The notes beneath the pieces were generated by a model. The model did no database searches, was not told the DNA's origin, and saw nothing but the letters and a program-made list of their open reading frames with translations. A DNA stretch of 64,000 nt from Lathyrus oleraceus (taxonomy: Eukaryota; Streptophyta; Magnoliopsida; Fabales; Fabaceae): assembly GCF_024323335.1 (NCBI RefSeq), contig NC_066585.1:538037769-538101768 (forward strand). The letters run 5' to 3'. Position 1 is the first letter of the stretch. Each line of letters starts with the position of its first letter. Both the position numbers and the translations under genes were made by a program. Shown here piece after piece: positions 15,406-28,850 of the stretch.

Positions 15406-15930
15406 CATATTCACATTGTATTATGGTATACTATATGTAAATAAATTCTATAATTTTCTTCTACATCACCAAATTTAAAGTTTCTTCATCACTAAGTAAC
15501 AAATTTAAAGGATTATAAATTAATGATTAATATTATATATAAACGGTTAATAAGTGAAATTACATAATAAAGCTCAATTGTAATTGTATTTGTCATATTC
15601 ACAATGTATTATGGTATATTATATGTAAAAAAAATTAATATTTTCTTCTCCATCACCAAATTTTAGGTTTCTTCATCACAAAGCAACAAAGTGAAAAAAA
15701 TATAAATGAGTGATTCATATTATATATAAATGAGTAACAACTTAAATTACATAATTAATATCAATATTATTTGTATTCGGCATATTCACATTGTATTATG
15801 GTATATAATATGTAACGAAATTCAATAATTTTCTTCTCCATCACCAAATTTTAGGTTTCTTCATCCCTAAGTAACAAAGTTAAAGTACTATAAATTAATT
15901 ATTCATATTATATATAAATGGTTAATAAGT

Positions 15931-17440
15931 GAAACTGTACATGCCTTACCACTAGGCTAGAGAGGTTGTTGTTGAATGCTTATGCAATGAATAAATATTA
16001 ATCCAAATCTTGATTAAGATAGGTTAATGAATTAATTGAGCGTTATAACTCCGTTTTGGATGCGGACGGATGCGTTAGTAAGATAATGAAAAAGGCTATT
16101 ATTATGATATCATATTATAGTGTATTATGCGTCTTACAAATTCTATGAATTTTATTTCGATGGGTGTTAAACATGGTTGATTGTGAAATAACATGACTAA
16201 AGATAAAGTAAAGGACAATTATTATTGTTCCATGTTATAAAATAGTATGTGATTCATAAATGCCATGAATTTCATCATGATGAAAATTAAATATCGTTGT
16301 TATGTGGAAGGTGAAATAACATGATTAAAAACCTTACAAAGAGGAGTGAGGAAACCTAGAAGAATAATTTGATTAATAACTTAGAAAGATAATCTAGGTT
16401 ATGGAACATGTGAGATACGTGTATGAGAATACGGTATTCATTCGTACGACGCTTATGTGAGGTCGTGGACGAATTGTTACCATGATTAAGAATGAGACGC
16501 ATTGTATGGAACATGCCATGTTATTATTTGTGTAATATGGTGAATGAAGTCACCTGTGATTGATGAATTTGTTATGGTTCGTGGAACCAATGTTTTGCGA
16601 AACCGATCATGTATTCAGAATGTGTGTTTTTCTGTGGTGGTACACATCTCCATTGGTATGCTTAGACGTGTAAGCATTGTGATGTGTGACCAATGATTCG
16701 AGCCTCAATTGGGTTTGAGCCCCAACCATGGCGGACATGGGGGAAAGGTGGACACCAAAGTGGGATAAGGCCCATACGGTGAAAGAGACTCAAAGTGGGT
16801 AAAGTCCCATACGAGTGATGGTTCTCAATAGTGGGTTTAAGTCCCATAGGGGAACCGGATATCCACCGCGAAAGTCGAATCATACAGACATGCGTGAACC
16901 AAGCCTTGGCCTAGACGAAGGTCCGGTTGGGGATCGATGTTGCGTGAATCTGAATAATGATCGTGGTTGAGTTATGAGAACTCAGATGCATGTTGCCATA
17001 CAATTGCGAGATAGTTTCCCCATCGCTCAAGTCTTCGTTCCCTTGTTGACTTGAGTTGGATATGAGTTGAACATTGATTAGAACCCTGTAGAGCCGAGTG
17101 GACCCATAGGATAGGAGAACTCACTGAGATTATTATCTCATCCCATCATTGTTATTATTTTTCAGGTATTCTTTACAGGTTGAATCTAAGAGAAGCTGTT
17201 ATGGATGTTTCAAGGGTTGCTGTTCATTATGATCTTCCGCTGTGGAGTTGTGTGCAATGAAGATATTGTACATAGTTCTTAGATTTTTATTGTTTACGCA
17301 TTATTGTATAACATGTTCCATTGATGTTTTAGTTTGGACATGTATATGTATTGATTCCATTAGGCACTTATGTTGTGACAGTACCAGAATTTAACACTTG
17401 TATGATATTATTCTACATATATATTATACGGGTTTTTACA
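15931..17440. mobile_element. Truncated solo LTR (family copy 1)
   Basis: Satellite stops inside gtgaaac and about 1.5 kb of unrelated non-coding DNA follows. It begins tgtacatgccttaccactag and ends in tatacgggtttttaca before satellite resumes. The same sequence occurs at 47621-48708 and 55435-56496, so it is dispersed. Compared with the other copies it lacks about the first 700-900 bp, and the break falls in a tRNA-like segment: the A-box-like half remains and the B-box half is gone. It holds the stretch missing from copy 2 (about 16795-17300) and the right-end tail interrupted in copy 3. No ORF of substance and no internal retrotransposon domain is present. No target-site duplication is expected because the left end is lost. 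Confidence 0.75.
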
Positions 17441-19338
17441 TCAATATTATTTGTAACAAAGTTAAAGTATTATAAATTAATGATTCATATTATATATAAA
17501 TGGTTAATAAGTCAAATTACTTAATAAAACTCAATTTTATTTGTATTCGGCATATTCACATTGTATTATGGCATATTATACGTAAATCAATTGAATGAGT
17601 TTCTTCTCCATCACCAAATTTTAGGTTTCTTCATCACCAAGTTCCAAAATTAAAGGACTATAAGTTAATGATTCATATTATATATAAATGGTTAATAAGT
17701 GAAATTACGTAATAAAGCTCAATATTTTTTGTATTCATCATATTCACATTGTATTATGGTATATTATATCTAAAAAAAATTTAACATTTTTTTTATCCAT
17801 CACCAAATTTAAGGTTTCTTCATCACTAAGCAACAAAGTGAAAAAAAAGTATAAATGAATGATTCATATTATATATAAATGGGGAACAACTTAAATTATA
17901 AATGAATGATTCATATTATATATAAATGGGTAACAAGTGGAATTACATAATCAAGATCAATATTATTTGTATTCGGCATATTCACATTGTATTATGGTAT
18001 ATTATATGTAAATAAATTCAATAATTTTCTTCTCCATCACTAAATTTTACGTTTCTTCATCACTAATTAACAAAGTTAAAGGACTATAAATTAATGATTC
18101 ATATTATATATAAATGGTTAACAACTGAAATTACATAATAAAGCTCTATATTATTTGTATTCGATATATCCACATTATATTATGGTATCTTATATGTAAA
18201 AAAGATTTTAATATTATTTTTCTCCATCACCAAATTTTAGGTTTCTTCATCACTAAGCAACAAAGTTAAAAAAACTATAAATGAACGATTCATATTATAT
18301 ATAAATAGGTAACAAGTGAATTTACATAGTCAAGATCAACATTATTCGTATTCGGCATATTCACATTGTATTATGGTATATTATATGTAAATAAAATCAA
18401 TAATTTTCTTCTCCATCACCAAATTTAAGGTTTCTTCATCACTAAGTAACAAAGTTGAAGGACTATAAATTAATTATTCATATTATATATAAATGGTTAA
18501 TAAGTGAAATTACATAATAAAACTCAATATTAGTTGTATTCGCCATATTCACATTGTATTATGGTATGTTATATGTAAAAAAAACTCAATATTTTTCTTC
18601 TCCATAACCAAATTTTAGGTTTCCTCATCACTAAGAAACAAAGTTAAAAAACTATAAATGAATGATTCATATTATATATAAATGGGTAACAACTGAAACT
18701 GCTCAATCAAAATCATATTATATATAAATGGGTAACAACTGAAAGTACATAATCAAGATCAATAATATTTGTATTGGGCATATTCACATTGTATTATGGT
18801 ATACTATATGTAAATAAATTCTATAATTTTCTTCTCCATCACCAAATTTAAAGTTTCTTCATCACTAAGTAACAAATTTAAAGGATTCTAAATTAATGAT
18901 TAATATTATATATAAACGGTTAATAGGTGAAATTACGTAATAAAGCTCAATCGTAATTGTATTTGTCATATTCACAATGTATTATGGTATATTATACGTA
19001 AAAAAAATTAATATTTTCTTCTCCATCACCAAATTTTAGGTTTCTTCGTCACAAAGCAACAAAGTGAAAAAAATATAAATGAATGATTCATATTATATAT
19101 AAATGAGTAACAACTTAAATTACATAATTAAGATCAATATTATTTGTATTCGGCATATTCACATTGTATTATGGTATATAATATGTAAATAAATTCAATA
19201 ATTTTCTTCTCCATCACCAAAATATTTAGGTTTCTTCATCCCTAATAACAAAGTTAAGTACTATAAATTAATGATTCATAATATGTATAAATGGTTAATA
19301 AGTCAAATTACTTAATAAAACTCAATTTTATTTGTATT
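17441..19338. repeat. Satellite array between two LTR copies
   Basis: The same ~188-bp satellite, about ten monomers. It includes two irregular junctions: near 17890 (aacttaaattataaatgaatg) and near 18710, where a short partial monomer repeats atatataaatgggtaacaactg. The array ends at the GTATT (19334-19338) that forms the left target-site duplication of LTR copy 2. Confidence 0.93.
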
Positions 19339-20075
19339 TTGTAATATCCCATATTCCCTTAAATGCTCAATTAGTTGTCAGTTGAGACCAATTGAATTCC
19401 TATGTGTTATATCTTTTGTTAGTTGTAACAATTGGAGTTCCTATGTGCTCTAAATGTTGTCAATTGGGACCAATAGAGTAACTGGTGAACTCTAAAGAGA
19501 TTAATTATTAATAAAAGAGACAGACCAATATTAATAATTACAAGAGAGGACATTTTTGGTAACATTAATAATTGGTCAATTGGTACTGGAAGATAAAATA
19601 TCAAGCGAGATATTTTATTATTACTTGATATTATATATTAGATATTATATATGTAATGTAGTATGTGTGGTGGAAAAGAAAAGAAGAAAGGATAAGAATA
19701 GAAGAAGAGAGAATGAGAATTATCAGAAAGAAAAGAAAGAAAGGGAAGAGGAGAAAAAGAGGAAAAGAGGAAAAGAAGGAATAGAAAGAGGAAGAAGAGG
19801 AGAAGAAGAAAACTCATGGGAGAAGAAGAGGAAGAAACCATGGAAGCACCATCATCATCTCATCTTCATCATCACCAACTTCATCTTCTTCTTCTACTAG
19901 GTGAGTTCTTAGATAGTTTTAGCATTGGGGGAAAATAATCTATATTTGTGGGGTTAGGGTTTGTGTGAATTGTGATGAACTTGTTGTGTTCATACTCCCT
20001 ATCCATGCTATGTGTTGATATTATGTTGGTTGTTGTTGAAAAATCAATCAGAATTGTGAAAAAGAAAATAAGGAT
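19339..20075. mobile_element. Solo LTR copy 2, left part (split by plastid DNA)
   Basis: The element opens ttgtaatatcccatattccc directly after satellite GTATT. The far end of the same family, tatacgggttgttaca, stops at 48708 and is followed by GTATT (48709-48713), then by satellite in the phase expected if nothing had been inserted. TG...CA ends plus a 5-bp duplication fit an LTR insertion left as a solo LTR. The left part matches copy 3 (54737-55289) up to gatagttttagc, then has about 150 bp absent from copy 3. Plastid sequence starts at about 20076 inside the element. The element's orientation is not determinable. Confidence 0.8.
19672..19842. other. Purine-rich tract in LTR
   Basis: About 170 bp almost entirely of A and G on the plus strand (runs like agaagaggagaagaag). 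Copy 3 has an equivalent, more diverged tract at about 55060-55210. It creates long low-complexity ORFs on both strands, which I do not believe. The tract is conserved in the family and may be an unusual-structure (triplex-prone) or transcriptional feature of the LTR. Confidence 0.8.
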
Positions 20076-20077
20076 AA

Positions 20078-20200
20078 TGAAGGTTTCTATTCAATTTATT
20101 AGCCTCCTTTCCTATATAGTACTATATAGAAATATAGTACTATAAAGAGAGGAGCATAGTAATAGCATCGAATAGCTTTTTCGGTTTCAACGAATCGCAC
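20078..20200 (-). other. ndhA: 5' end of ndhA group II intron (fragment)
   Basis: Read on the minus strand, exon 1 is followed by gtgcgattcg, the canonical GUGCG start of a group II intron. The intron continues for about 120 bp and is cut at the left NUPT boundary near 20078. About 96 bp of it (20079-20174) recurs as an inverted copy at about 37455-37553, at another internal junction. The remaining intron lies separately at 31298 onward. Confidence 0.75.
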
Positions 20201-20752
20201 GTAGAGATATTGATAAGACACATAGAGTTAATGGTATTTCATAACTAATCGATTGAGCAGCAGCTCGTAGACCACCCAAAAAGGAATATTTATTATTTGA
20301 GCCATATCCTGACATAAGAAGTCCAATGGGAGCAATACTCGAAATAGAAATCCATAAAAAACACCTATACTGAAATCAGATAAAACAAAGTTATAGCCAA
20401 AGGGAATTACTGAATAACTTATTAGAATGGATATGACTGATAGGGATGGTTCGATACTGAATAAACGAATATCTCCCCTAGATGGAATAAGATTCTCTTT
20501 GAATAGTAGTTTTGTTCCGTCTGCTAGAGCTTGAAGAATTCCAAAAGGACCAGCATATTCAGGTCCAATACGCTGTTGTACCCCTGCGGATATTTCTCTT
20601 TCTAACCATACAATTGCTAGTACACTTAGTGTGATTCCCAAGACAAGAATCAAAATTGGTACAAGTATCCATAGAATTCCATAGACCTCTTTGAAAGATT
20701 CCAATCCGGAAAAGGAGTTTATATCTTGGACTTTCGTTGTATCAATTATCAT
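20201..20752 (-). pseudogene. ndhA: ndhA exon 1 (plastid NDH subunit 1), frameshifted
   Basis: Encodes the N-terminal part of NdhA, a membrane subunit of the thylakoid NADH dehydrogenase-like complex. The start MIIDTTK at 20752 was chosen over an ATG 12 nt upstream by the family's usual N-terminus. Recognisable blocks include [19 protein letters not shown] and [14 protein letters not shown]. Near 20357 a T run is one base short (six instead of the seven needed). The frame then shifts, and the expected segment around [12 protein letters not shown] appears only in the next frame. Exon length is 552 nt where an in-frame copy would have 553, which supports a one-base loss. Exon 2 lies 10 kb away (30759-31297), so no normal cis-splicing is possible. 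The start lies 2 bp past the ndhH stop, as in plastomes. Confidence 0.9.
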
Positions 20753-20753
20753 T

Positions 20754-21532
<779 letters not shown>

Positions 21533-21786
21533 TACATTACAAATATAGGATTAAATGCTTCCTAAAAGCGGGACTCATCCCCTTAAATCTTTAAATGCAG
21601 TCATTTGATTTGGTAATTAAAGTATAATAAAAAATAATAATAAATAGAAATCAAAGAATGGCCTGATTCTATATTAACGGCCGATCGTCTATAAAAGAGA
21701 AGGTTCCATCGGAACAATTATTTATTGCTATTTCAGGATACTGGGTCTCTCTCTTTTTTTTTTTTTTAAACAAAGTGTGGGGATAA

Positions 21787-22497
21787 ATGACTAAAAGATA
21801 TTGGAACATAACTTTTGAAGAGATGATGGAAGCTGGGGTTCATTTTGGCCATGATACTAGGAAATGGAATCCTCGAATGGCACCTTTTATATCGGCAAAA
21901 CGTAAAGGTATTCATATTACAAATCTTACTAAAACTGCTCGTTTTTTATCAGAAGCTTGTGATTTGGCTTTTGATGCAGCAAGCAAAGGAAAACAATTTT
22001 TAATTGTTGGTACAAAAAAAAAAGCAGCCGATTCAGTAACACGGGCTGCAATAAGAGCTCGATGTCATTATGTTAATAAAAAATGGCTCCGAGGTATGTT
22101 AACGAATTGGTATACTACAGAAACGAGACTTGGTAAGTTCAGGGACTTGAGAACGGAGCAAAAGACGGGGAAACTGAACTCTCTTCCAAAAAGAGATGCG
22201 GCTATGTTGAAGAGACAATTATCTCATTTCGAAACATATCTAGGCGGTATCAAATATATGACAGGGTTACCTGATATTGTAATAATCGTTGATCAGCAAA
22301 AAGAATATACGGCTCTTCAAGAATGTATCACTTTAGGAATTCCAACGATTTGTTTAATCGATACAAATTGTGACCCAGATCTTGCAGATATGTCGATTCC
22401 GGCTAATGATGATGCTATAGCTTCCATCCGATTAATTCTTAACAAATTAGTTTTTGCAATTTGTGAGGGTCGTTCTAGCTCTATACGAAATTATTGA
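21787..22497 (+). CDS. rps2: Plastid-type 30S ribosomal protein S2
   Basis: A complete 236-codon frame, the usual plastid length, starting [20 protein letters not shown] and ending RSSSIRNY. Signature blocks are [37 protein letters not shown] and [15 protein letters not shown]. In the chloroplast it belongs to the small ribosomal subunit and heads the rps2-atpI-atpH-atpF-atpA cluster; that order is kept here. No disabling change is seen. As a nuclear copy without a transit peptide or nuclear promoter it is probably not expressed. Confidence 0.93.
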   Translation: MTKRYWNITFEEMMEAGVHFGHDTRKWNPRMAPFISAKRKGIHITNLTKTARFLSEACDLAFDAASKGKQFLIVGTKKKAADSVTRAAIRARCHYVNKKWLRGMLTNWYTTETRLGKFRDLRTEQKTGKLNSLPKRDAAMLKRQLSHFETYLGGIKYMTGLPDIVIIVDQQKEYTALQECITLGIPTICLIDTNCDPDLADMSIPANDDAIASIRLILNKLVFAICEGRSSSIRNY

Positions 22498-22706
22498 TTA
22501 ATAATAAGATAAATCCATTTTTAGATTTGGTTGGGCGGTCATAGATTTTTGGAATTGGGTATTATAGCATTACAAAATTGTGTAAAAAGAAATATTTTGT
22601 GATTAGTAGGTATTCAAAATAGAAAATCAAAGTAAAATAAGGAAATGGTTGAATCAAAATAATTCCCTTTCAAGTTATATTTTTTTATTTTAGAGGACAG
22701 GGCAAT

Positions 22707-23447
22707 ATGAATGTTCTATTATGTTACATCAACACATTAAACAGATTCTATGATATATCGGCTGTGGAAGTAGGTCAACATTTCTATTGGCAAATAGGGG
22801 ATTTTCAAGTGCATGCTCAAGTACTTATTACCTCTTGGGTTGTAATTGCTATCTTATTAATTTCAACCATTCTAGTTGTTAGAAATCCGCAAACTATTCC
22901 CACGTCTGGTCAGAATTTCTTTGAATATGTCCTTGAATTCATTCGAGACGTGAGCAAAACTCAGATTGGAGAAGAATATGGTCCATGGGTTCCGTTTATT
23001 GGAACTCTGTTTCTATTTATTTTTGTTTCGAATTGGTCAGGGGCCCTTTTGCCTTGGAAAATTATAAAGTTACCTCATGGAGAGTTAGCTGCACCCACAA
23101 ATGATATAAATACTACTGTTGCATTAGCTTTACTTACGTCAGTAGCCTATTTCTATGCGGGTATTTCAAAAAAAGGATTGGCCTATTTTGGTAAATACAT
23201 CCAACCAACGCCAATCCTTTTACCGATTAACATCTTAGAAGATTTCACAAAACCCTTATCACTTAGTTTTCGACTTTTCGGAAATATATTAGCGGATGAA
23301 TTAGTAGTTGTTGTTCTTGTTTCGTTAGTACCTTTAGTAGTTCCTATCCCTGTTATGTTCCTTGGATTATTTACAAGCGGTATTCAAGCTCTTATTTTCG
23401 CTACTTTAGCTGCGGCGTATATAGGTGAATCCATGAATCCATTTTAG
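22707..23447 (+). CDS. atpI: Plastid ATP synthase CF0 subunit a, altered C-terminus
   Basis: A frame of 246 codons encoding the a (IV) subunit of the chloroplast ATP synthase, a multi-pass thylakoid protein that forms the proton half-channels. Visible blocks are [34 protein letters not shown] with the essential Arg of this region, and [16 protein letters not shown]. The end reads ESMNPF instead of the ESMEGHH ending I expect for plastid AtpI, so the last few codons and the stop context look altered. It lies 209 bp after rps2. Confidence 0.9.
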   Translation: MNVLLCYINTLNRFYDISAVEVGQHFYWQIGDFQVHAQVLITSWVVIAILLISTILVVRNPQTIPTSGQNFFEYVLEFIRDVSKTQIGEEYGPWVPFIGTLFLFIFVSNWSGALLPWKIIKLPHGELAAPTNDINTTVALALLTSVAYFYAGISKKGLAYFGKYIQPTPILLPINILEDFTKPLSLSFRLFGNILADELVVVVLVSLVPLVVPIPVMFLGLFTSGIQALIFATLAAAYIGESMNPF

Positions 23448-24396
<949 letters not shown>

Positions 24397-24840
24397 TATT
24401 TATAAAAAAAATACATATTGTTTTTTTTTCCATGGATTTTCGTTGCTGCTCTTGCTAATTCGATTTCGATTTGACTCCTACAATTTTTTTTTCATTCGGA
24501 TTAACATATGGATTTGCCTTCTTCCGTCCCTTTCTTTAGTCCAATGACCCCCTTTTTTATTTAGAAAGTGTTGAAAACAACTAAGTATTTACTTCTAAGA
24601 AGTATAATTCTTATAGGGAATCTTTCAATTGACTAACCAATTCAAAATATAGAATAGTCTTCTTAGTATATTTTTATTCTTACTACTATTCATTATTAGT
24701 AAGAATAAAAATAGAATAAGTCGATATATTCATATTCAATAATTCGATTATAGAATAAACTATCATATACAAAAACGAATAAAAAAAACTTGGAATCGTA
24801 GAAAGAAAATTAGTCTATCCATAAGAGGAGATGCGATCAT
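24397..24840. other. atpH-atpF spacer
   Basis: 444 bp of plastid-type spacer. It includes an inverted repeat around 24664-24720 (tatttttattcttacta / tagtaagaataaaaata), a probable RNA 3'-end hairpin. No gene is seen. Confidence 0.65.
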
Positions 24841-26049
24841 ATGCAAAATATAACCGACGGAAGTTTCGGGTTTGATACCGATATTTTAGCAACAAATCTA
24901 ATAAATCTAAGTGCAGTGCTAGGTGTATTGATTTTTTTGGAAAGGGAGTGTGTGCGAGTTGTTTATTTCAAAGAATAGATTGGATCCACCCAACTGCACT
25001 TTTTTTGTTATAACTAGAAAAATGTGCATGATCCGGCGAATGACTTCTTACTAAATAACGAAAAAAGTAGTTAAGAACCATAGCATTTCGCGATTCATTG
25101 GTAAATCTACTTTGATTCTCTATCAACCAAGAATTTTGGAACATTACTATGGTTAAAGCTAACGAGTTTGAAGTTTCGACGCAGTCTAGTATTCTTTCTA
25201 CCACTATGTTAATAGGGAAATTAGAATTTTTTCGATATAGAACACTCATGTCGATAAAATGACTTGAATTCTCTTTATGATGAAAAATAGGAAAAAAGGT
25301 GTTTTGTTTAACGCCTCCGTTTCTACTTTTCTACAATGCGGAATTGATGACCTACGTATAAATTAATAAGAATTCTTTGGATTTCAAGAAAAAAAACAAC
25401 TTTGCTGACAATTATTTGTTTGGTCAGAAGAGTCCTCCCAATATTTGGGTCTTGTATTGATAATCATTTTCCATATTTTTAGAAATAGAGAAAAGAGGAT
25501 AGGCTCATTCCATAATAAATATGGGGAAATTTCCTATAAGGAATTGAGTGTGAGAGCCAAATGAATTGAAAGATTCATGTTTGGTTCGGGAAGAGATCAT
25601 AGACATTTTGAAATGAATGGAAAGAGAATCTACTTTCATTAAGTGATTTATTAGATAATCGAAAACAGAGAATCTTGAGAACTATTCGAAATTCAGAAGA
25701 ACTCCGGGAAACAGCCATTGAACAGCTGGAAAAAGCCCGGGCCCGTTTAAGGAAAGTAGAAATGGAAGCAGATCGGTTTCGAGTGAATGGTTATGCCGAG
25801 ATAGAACGAGAAAAATTGAATTTAATTAATTCAATTTATACAAGTTTGGAACAATTCGAAAATGACAAAAATAAAACCATTCATTTTGAACAACAAAGGG
25901 CGATTAATCAAGTCCAACAAAGTGTTTTACAACAAGCATTACAAGGAGCTCTGGGAACTCTTAATAGTTGCTTAAACAACGAGTTACATTTACGTACGAT
26001 CGGTGCTACTATTGGTATGTTTGGGTCGATGAAAGCAAAAAATAACTGA
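24841..26049 (+). pseudogene. atpF: atpF (ATP synthase CF0 subunit b), damaged exon 1
   Basis: A two-exon gene for the b subunit, a stator stalk of chloroplast ATP synthase. Exon 1 is 24841-24951, the group II intron 24952-25639 (starts gtgcgagttg) and exon 2 25640-26049. Exon 2 is open through [20 protein letters not shown] and ends GSMKAKNN, with the coiled-coil composition of the family. Exon 1 has two lesions. Eleven residues expected between ITD and GSFGF are absent, a clean 33-bp in-frame loss. The T run in GVLIFF is also one base short, so the frame leaves the intron-exon phase. Exon length 111 equals the usual 145 minus 33 minus 1. It lies just upstream of atpA. Confidence 0.88.
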
Positions 26050-26091
26050 TTAGTTGTTCTACTATAGAACTGATTAGTTGTTCTACTATAA
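26044..26091. repeat. 24-bp tandem duplication in atpF-atpA spacer
   Basis: aactgattagttgttctact and its following four bases occur twice back to back, starting inside the atpF stop region. It is a simple slippage-type duplication. Confidence 0.9.
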
Positions 26092-26155
26092 TAGAGAGTA
26101 TAGGGAAGACTTATTTTTGTTTTTCTTCGAAAAAGAATCAAATTTAGAAATATTC

Positions 26156-27661
26156 ATGGTAACCAGTCGTGCAGATGAAATTAGTCAAATTATCCGTAAA
26201 CGTATTGAGCAATATAATACCGAAGTAAAAATTGTAAATACAGGTACCGTACTTCAAGTAGGCGATGGCATTGCTCGTATTTATGGTCTTGATGACGTAA
26301 TGGCAGGTGAATTAGTAGAATTTAAAGAGGGTACCGTAGGCATTGCTTTGAATTTGGAATCAAAAAATGTTGGTGTTGTATTAATGGGTGATGGTTTGAT
26401 GATACAAGAGGGAAGTTCCGTAAAAGCAACAGGAAGAATTGCTCAGATACCAGTAAGTGAGGGTTATTTGGGTCGTGTTGTAAATGCCCTAGCTAAACCT
26501 ATTGACGGTCGAGGAGAAATTTCAACTTCGGAATCTCGGTTAATTGAATCTCCCGCTCCCGGTATTATTTCCAGACGTTCCGTGTATGAGCCTCTTCAAA
26601 CAGGACTTATTGCTATTGATTCTATGATCCCTATAGGGCGTGGCCAGCGAGAATTGATTATTGGGGACAGACAAACAGGTAAAACAGCAGTAGCTACAGA
26701 TACGATTCTCAATCAACAGGGACAAAATGTAGTATGTGTTTATGTAGCTATTGGTCAAAAAGCATCTTCTGTGGCTCAAGTAGTAACTACTTTACAAGAA
26801 AGAGGAGCAATGGAATACACTATTATAGTGGCTGAAACAGCAAATTCCCCAGCTACATTACAATACCTCGCGCCTTATACAGGAGCAGCTCTGGCTGAAT
26901 ATTTTATGTACCGTGAACGTCACACTTTAATTATTTATGATGATCCCTCCAAACACGCACAGGCTTATCGCCAAATGTCTCTTCTATTACGAAGACCACC
27001 AGGTCGCGAAGCTTATCCCGGAGATGTTTTTTATTTACATTCGCGTCTTTTGGAAAGAGCCGCTAAATTAAGTTCTCAGTTAGGTGAAGGAAGTATGACT
27101 GCTTTACCAATAGTTGAGACCCAATCCGGAGATGTTTCAGCTTATATTCCTACTAATGTCATTTCCATTACAGATGGTCAAATATTCTTATCTGCCGATT
27201 TATTCAATGCTGGGATCAGACCCGCAATTAATGTGGGTATTTCCGTTTCCAGAGTTGGATCGGCGGCTCAAATAAAAGCCATGAAACAAGTAGCTGGTAA
27301 ATTAAAATTGGAATTAGCACAATTCGCAGAATTAGAAGCTTTTGCACAATTCTCTTCCGATCTCGATAAAGCTACGCAAAATCAATTGGCAAGAGGTCAA
27401 CGATTGCGCGAGTTGCTTAAACAATCCCAATCAGCTCCTCTTACTGTGGAAGAACAGATAATAACTATTTATACTGGAACGAATAGTTATCTTGATTCAG
27501 TAGAAATTGCACAGGTAAGGAAATTTATCGTTGAGTTACGGGCTTATTTAAAAACGAAGAAACCTAAATTCAACGAAATCATATCTTCTACCAAGACATT
27601 CACTGGGGAAGCAGAAGCCATTTTGAAGGAAGCTATTCAGGAACAGATGGAACTCTTTTGA
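26156..27661 (+). CDS. atpA: Plastid ATP synthase CF1 subunit alpha
   Basis: 501 codons from [14 protein letters not shown]. This ATG was chosen over one 78 nt upstream because it begins the conserved protein. It encodes the alpha subunit of chloroplast F1-ATPase. The Walker A loop [24 protein letters not shown] and the signature [17 protein letters not shown] are all present. The frame stops at ELF followed by TGA. Beyond it the same frame reads LLQEQ-like residues (LQEQVEKKW) to a later stop, so a late base change may have removed about 15 C-terminal residues. The catalytic core is intact. It is the last gene of the atp cluster. Confidence 0.92.
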   Translation: MVTSRADEISQIIRKRIEQYNTEVKIVNTGTVLQVGDGIARIYGLDDVMAGELVEFKEGTVGIALNLESKNVGVVLMGDGLMIQEGSSVKATGRIAQIPVSEGYLGRVVNALAKPIDGRGEISTSESRLIESPAPGIISRRSVYEPLQTGLIAIDSMIPIGRGQRELIIGDRQTGKTAVATDTILNQQGQNVVCVYVAIGQKASSVAQVVTTLQERGAMEYTIIVAETANSPATLQYLAPYTGAALAEYFMYRERHTLIIYDDPSKHAQAYRQMSLLLRRPPGREAYPGDVFYLHSRLLERAAKLSSQLGEGSMTALPIVETQSGDVSAYIPTNVISITDGQIFLSADLFNAGIRPAINVGISVSRVGSAAQIKAMKQVAGKLKLELAQFAELEAFAQFSSDLDKATQNQLARGQRLRELLKQSQSAPLTVEEQIITIYTGTNSYLDSVEIAQVRKFIVELRAYLKTKKPKFNEIISSTKTFTGEAEAILKEAIQEQMELF

Positions 27662-27844
27662 CTTCAGGAACAAGTAGAAAAAAAATGGATTCCAAATTTC
27701 ATACCTTTATAATTTAGATAATTAGTCTGTTTCAATATTTAAAATTTAAATAAGAATAATCAAGATAAGAAATTTACAATATAGTTTTAGAAATATACGA
27801 ATTCAAGTAATATATATGCAATAAATTCAATATGTAATAAATTT

Positions 27845-27915
27845 GCGTCCAATAGGATTTGAACCTATACCAAAGGTTTAGAAGACCTCTGTCCTATCCA
27901 TTAGACAATGGACGC
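27845..27915 (-). tRNA. trnR-UCU: Plastid tRNA-Arg (UCU)
   Basis: The minus strand reads gcgtccattgtc...ggacgc with a perfect 7-bp acceptor stem, the loop cttctaa giving anticodon UCU, and a T-arm ggttcaaatcc. It lies between atpA and trnG-UCC on the opposite strand, its normal plastid place. Confidence 0.95.
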
Positions 27916-28112
27916 TTTTCTTTTTTTCTTTCCCTTTTCACGAAAATTTCAAGGGAAAGAAAAAAAAAAATTCTATAAAATACTCTATCTATCCGAATAT
28001 CGAAATAATAATTATTCTAACTAGAATAAGACTAAATAATTCAAATTGAATATTCATAACTAAATAAAGAAATTTACTAAAAAATAGAATATATATAGAG
28101 AAATCGAATATA

Positions 28113-28850
28113 AGCGGGTAGCGGGAATCGAACCCGCATCATTAGCTTGGAAGGCTAAGGGTTATAGTCGACGTTTATGAATGAACGTCTCTAATTCAAA
28201 ACCGAACGTGAAACTTTTGTTTCATTCAGCTCCTTTACAGAATAATTTTAGAGATAGATGGAATACATTACAAAAAATCACCCATAACATCTATGTCAGC
28301 CTTTCGGTATGAATACAATTAATGTTGCTTTTTAGATGATCCCTATAGAAAACGAGGATTTGAACAATCTCTTTTTTTCTAGTTACTTCGTTCTCTATTT
28401 CTATTTGATAGAATCTTTAGGAAAAGAATAAAATTTCCGTCGAGCTAAAAAAATATGTTGATGTTTCTAGTAAACTAAAAAAATCGTTTAATAGCTATTT
28501 TGCTTCACTCTCTCCTATACAAAACAAATACAAAAATGGGAAGATTTAGTTACGATTGGAAACAAATTTTAGATATCTTTCTCCCTGGATCCTTTACTTA
28601 TATTCAAAAATAGGGATTCTTGATCCAATTGCAAAAACTTATGTTTCATAATTTTAGAATCAATTCTAAATTGTATACAAATTACGATAATGTATATTAT
28701 TCCTCGAATTGCTCGTTGAGAGGTATAAAGGATTAAATCCCTTTAAGTAAGAAATACAGTTTTTGATCGTGATATGAATCACGCAAGGGACCCCTTAACT
28801 ATTCAGGATCAATAGAACGAATCGCACTTTTACCACTAAACTATACCCGC
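28113..28850 (-). tRNA. trnG-UCC: Plastid tRNA-Gly (UCC) with group II intron
   Basis: The 5' exon (28828-28850) is gcgggtatagtttagtggta plus aaa. The intron starts gtgcgattcg and spans about 28162-28827. The 3' exon (about 28113-28161) carries the anticodon loop ttccaa and the T-arm gggttcgattccc, closing the acceptor with tacccgct. Both exons look intact. It is the last recognised gene of the rpoC2-to-trnG block. Confidence 0.92.

Larger units (their letters stand above)
1..15930. repeat. AT-rich satellite array, ~188-bp monomer
   Basis: The tract is a continuous head-to-tail array. The landmark tcaccaaattttaggtttc recurs at about 93, 281, 471, 660 and 847, a spacing of 187-190 bp. Two monomer types alternate: one has aatgaatgattcat, gggtaac and aatcaagatcaat; the other has attaatgattcat, ggttaataag and aataaagctcaat. 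The working unit is therefore a dimer of about 376 bp. No gene is visible anywhere in it. The recurrent motif atattatatataaatgg makes each monomer very AT-rich. Plant satellites of this type usually form heterochromatin, and a centromeric or subtelomeric place cannot be told from sequence alone. I do not recognise the family by name. Confidence 0.97.

Noticed and set aside
1..15930. CRISPR-like regular repeats
   Set aside because: The units are about 188 bp with no unique spacers; the array is a eukaryotic satellite.
19556..19900. 114-codon plus-strand ORF and its minus-strand partner
   Set aside because: Both arise from the purine-only tract and have low-complexity Lys/Glu/Arg or Ser/Leu/Phe composition.
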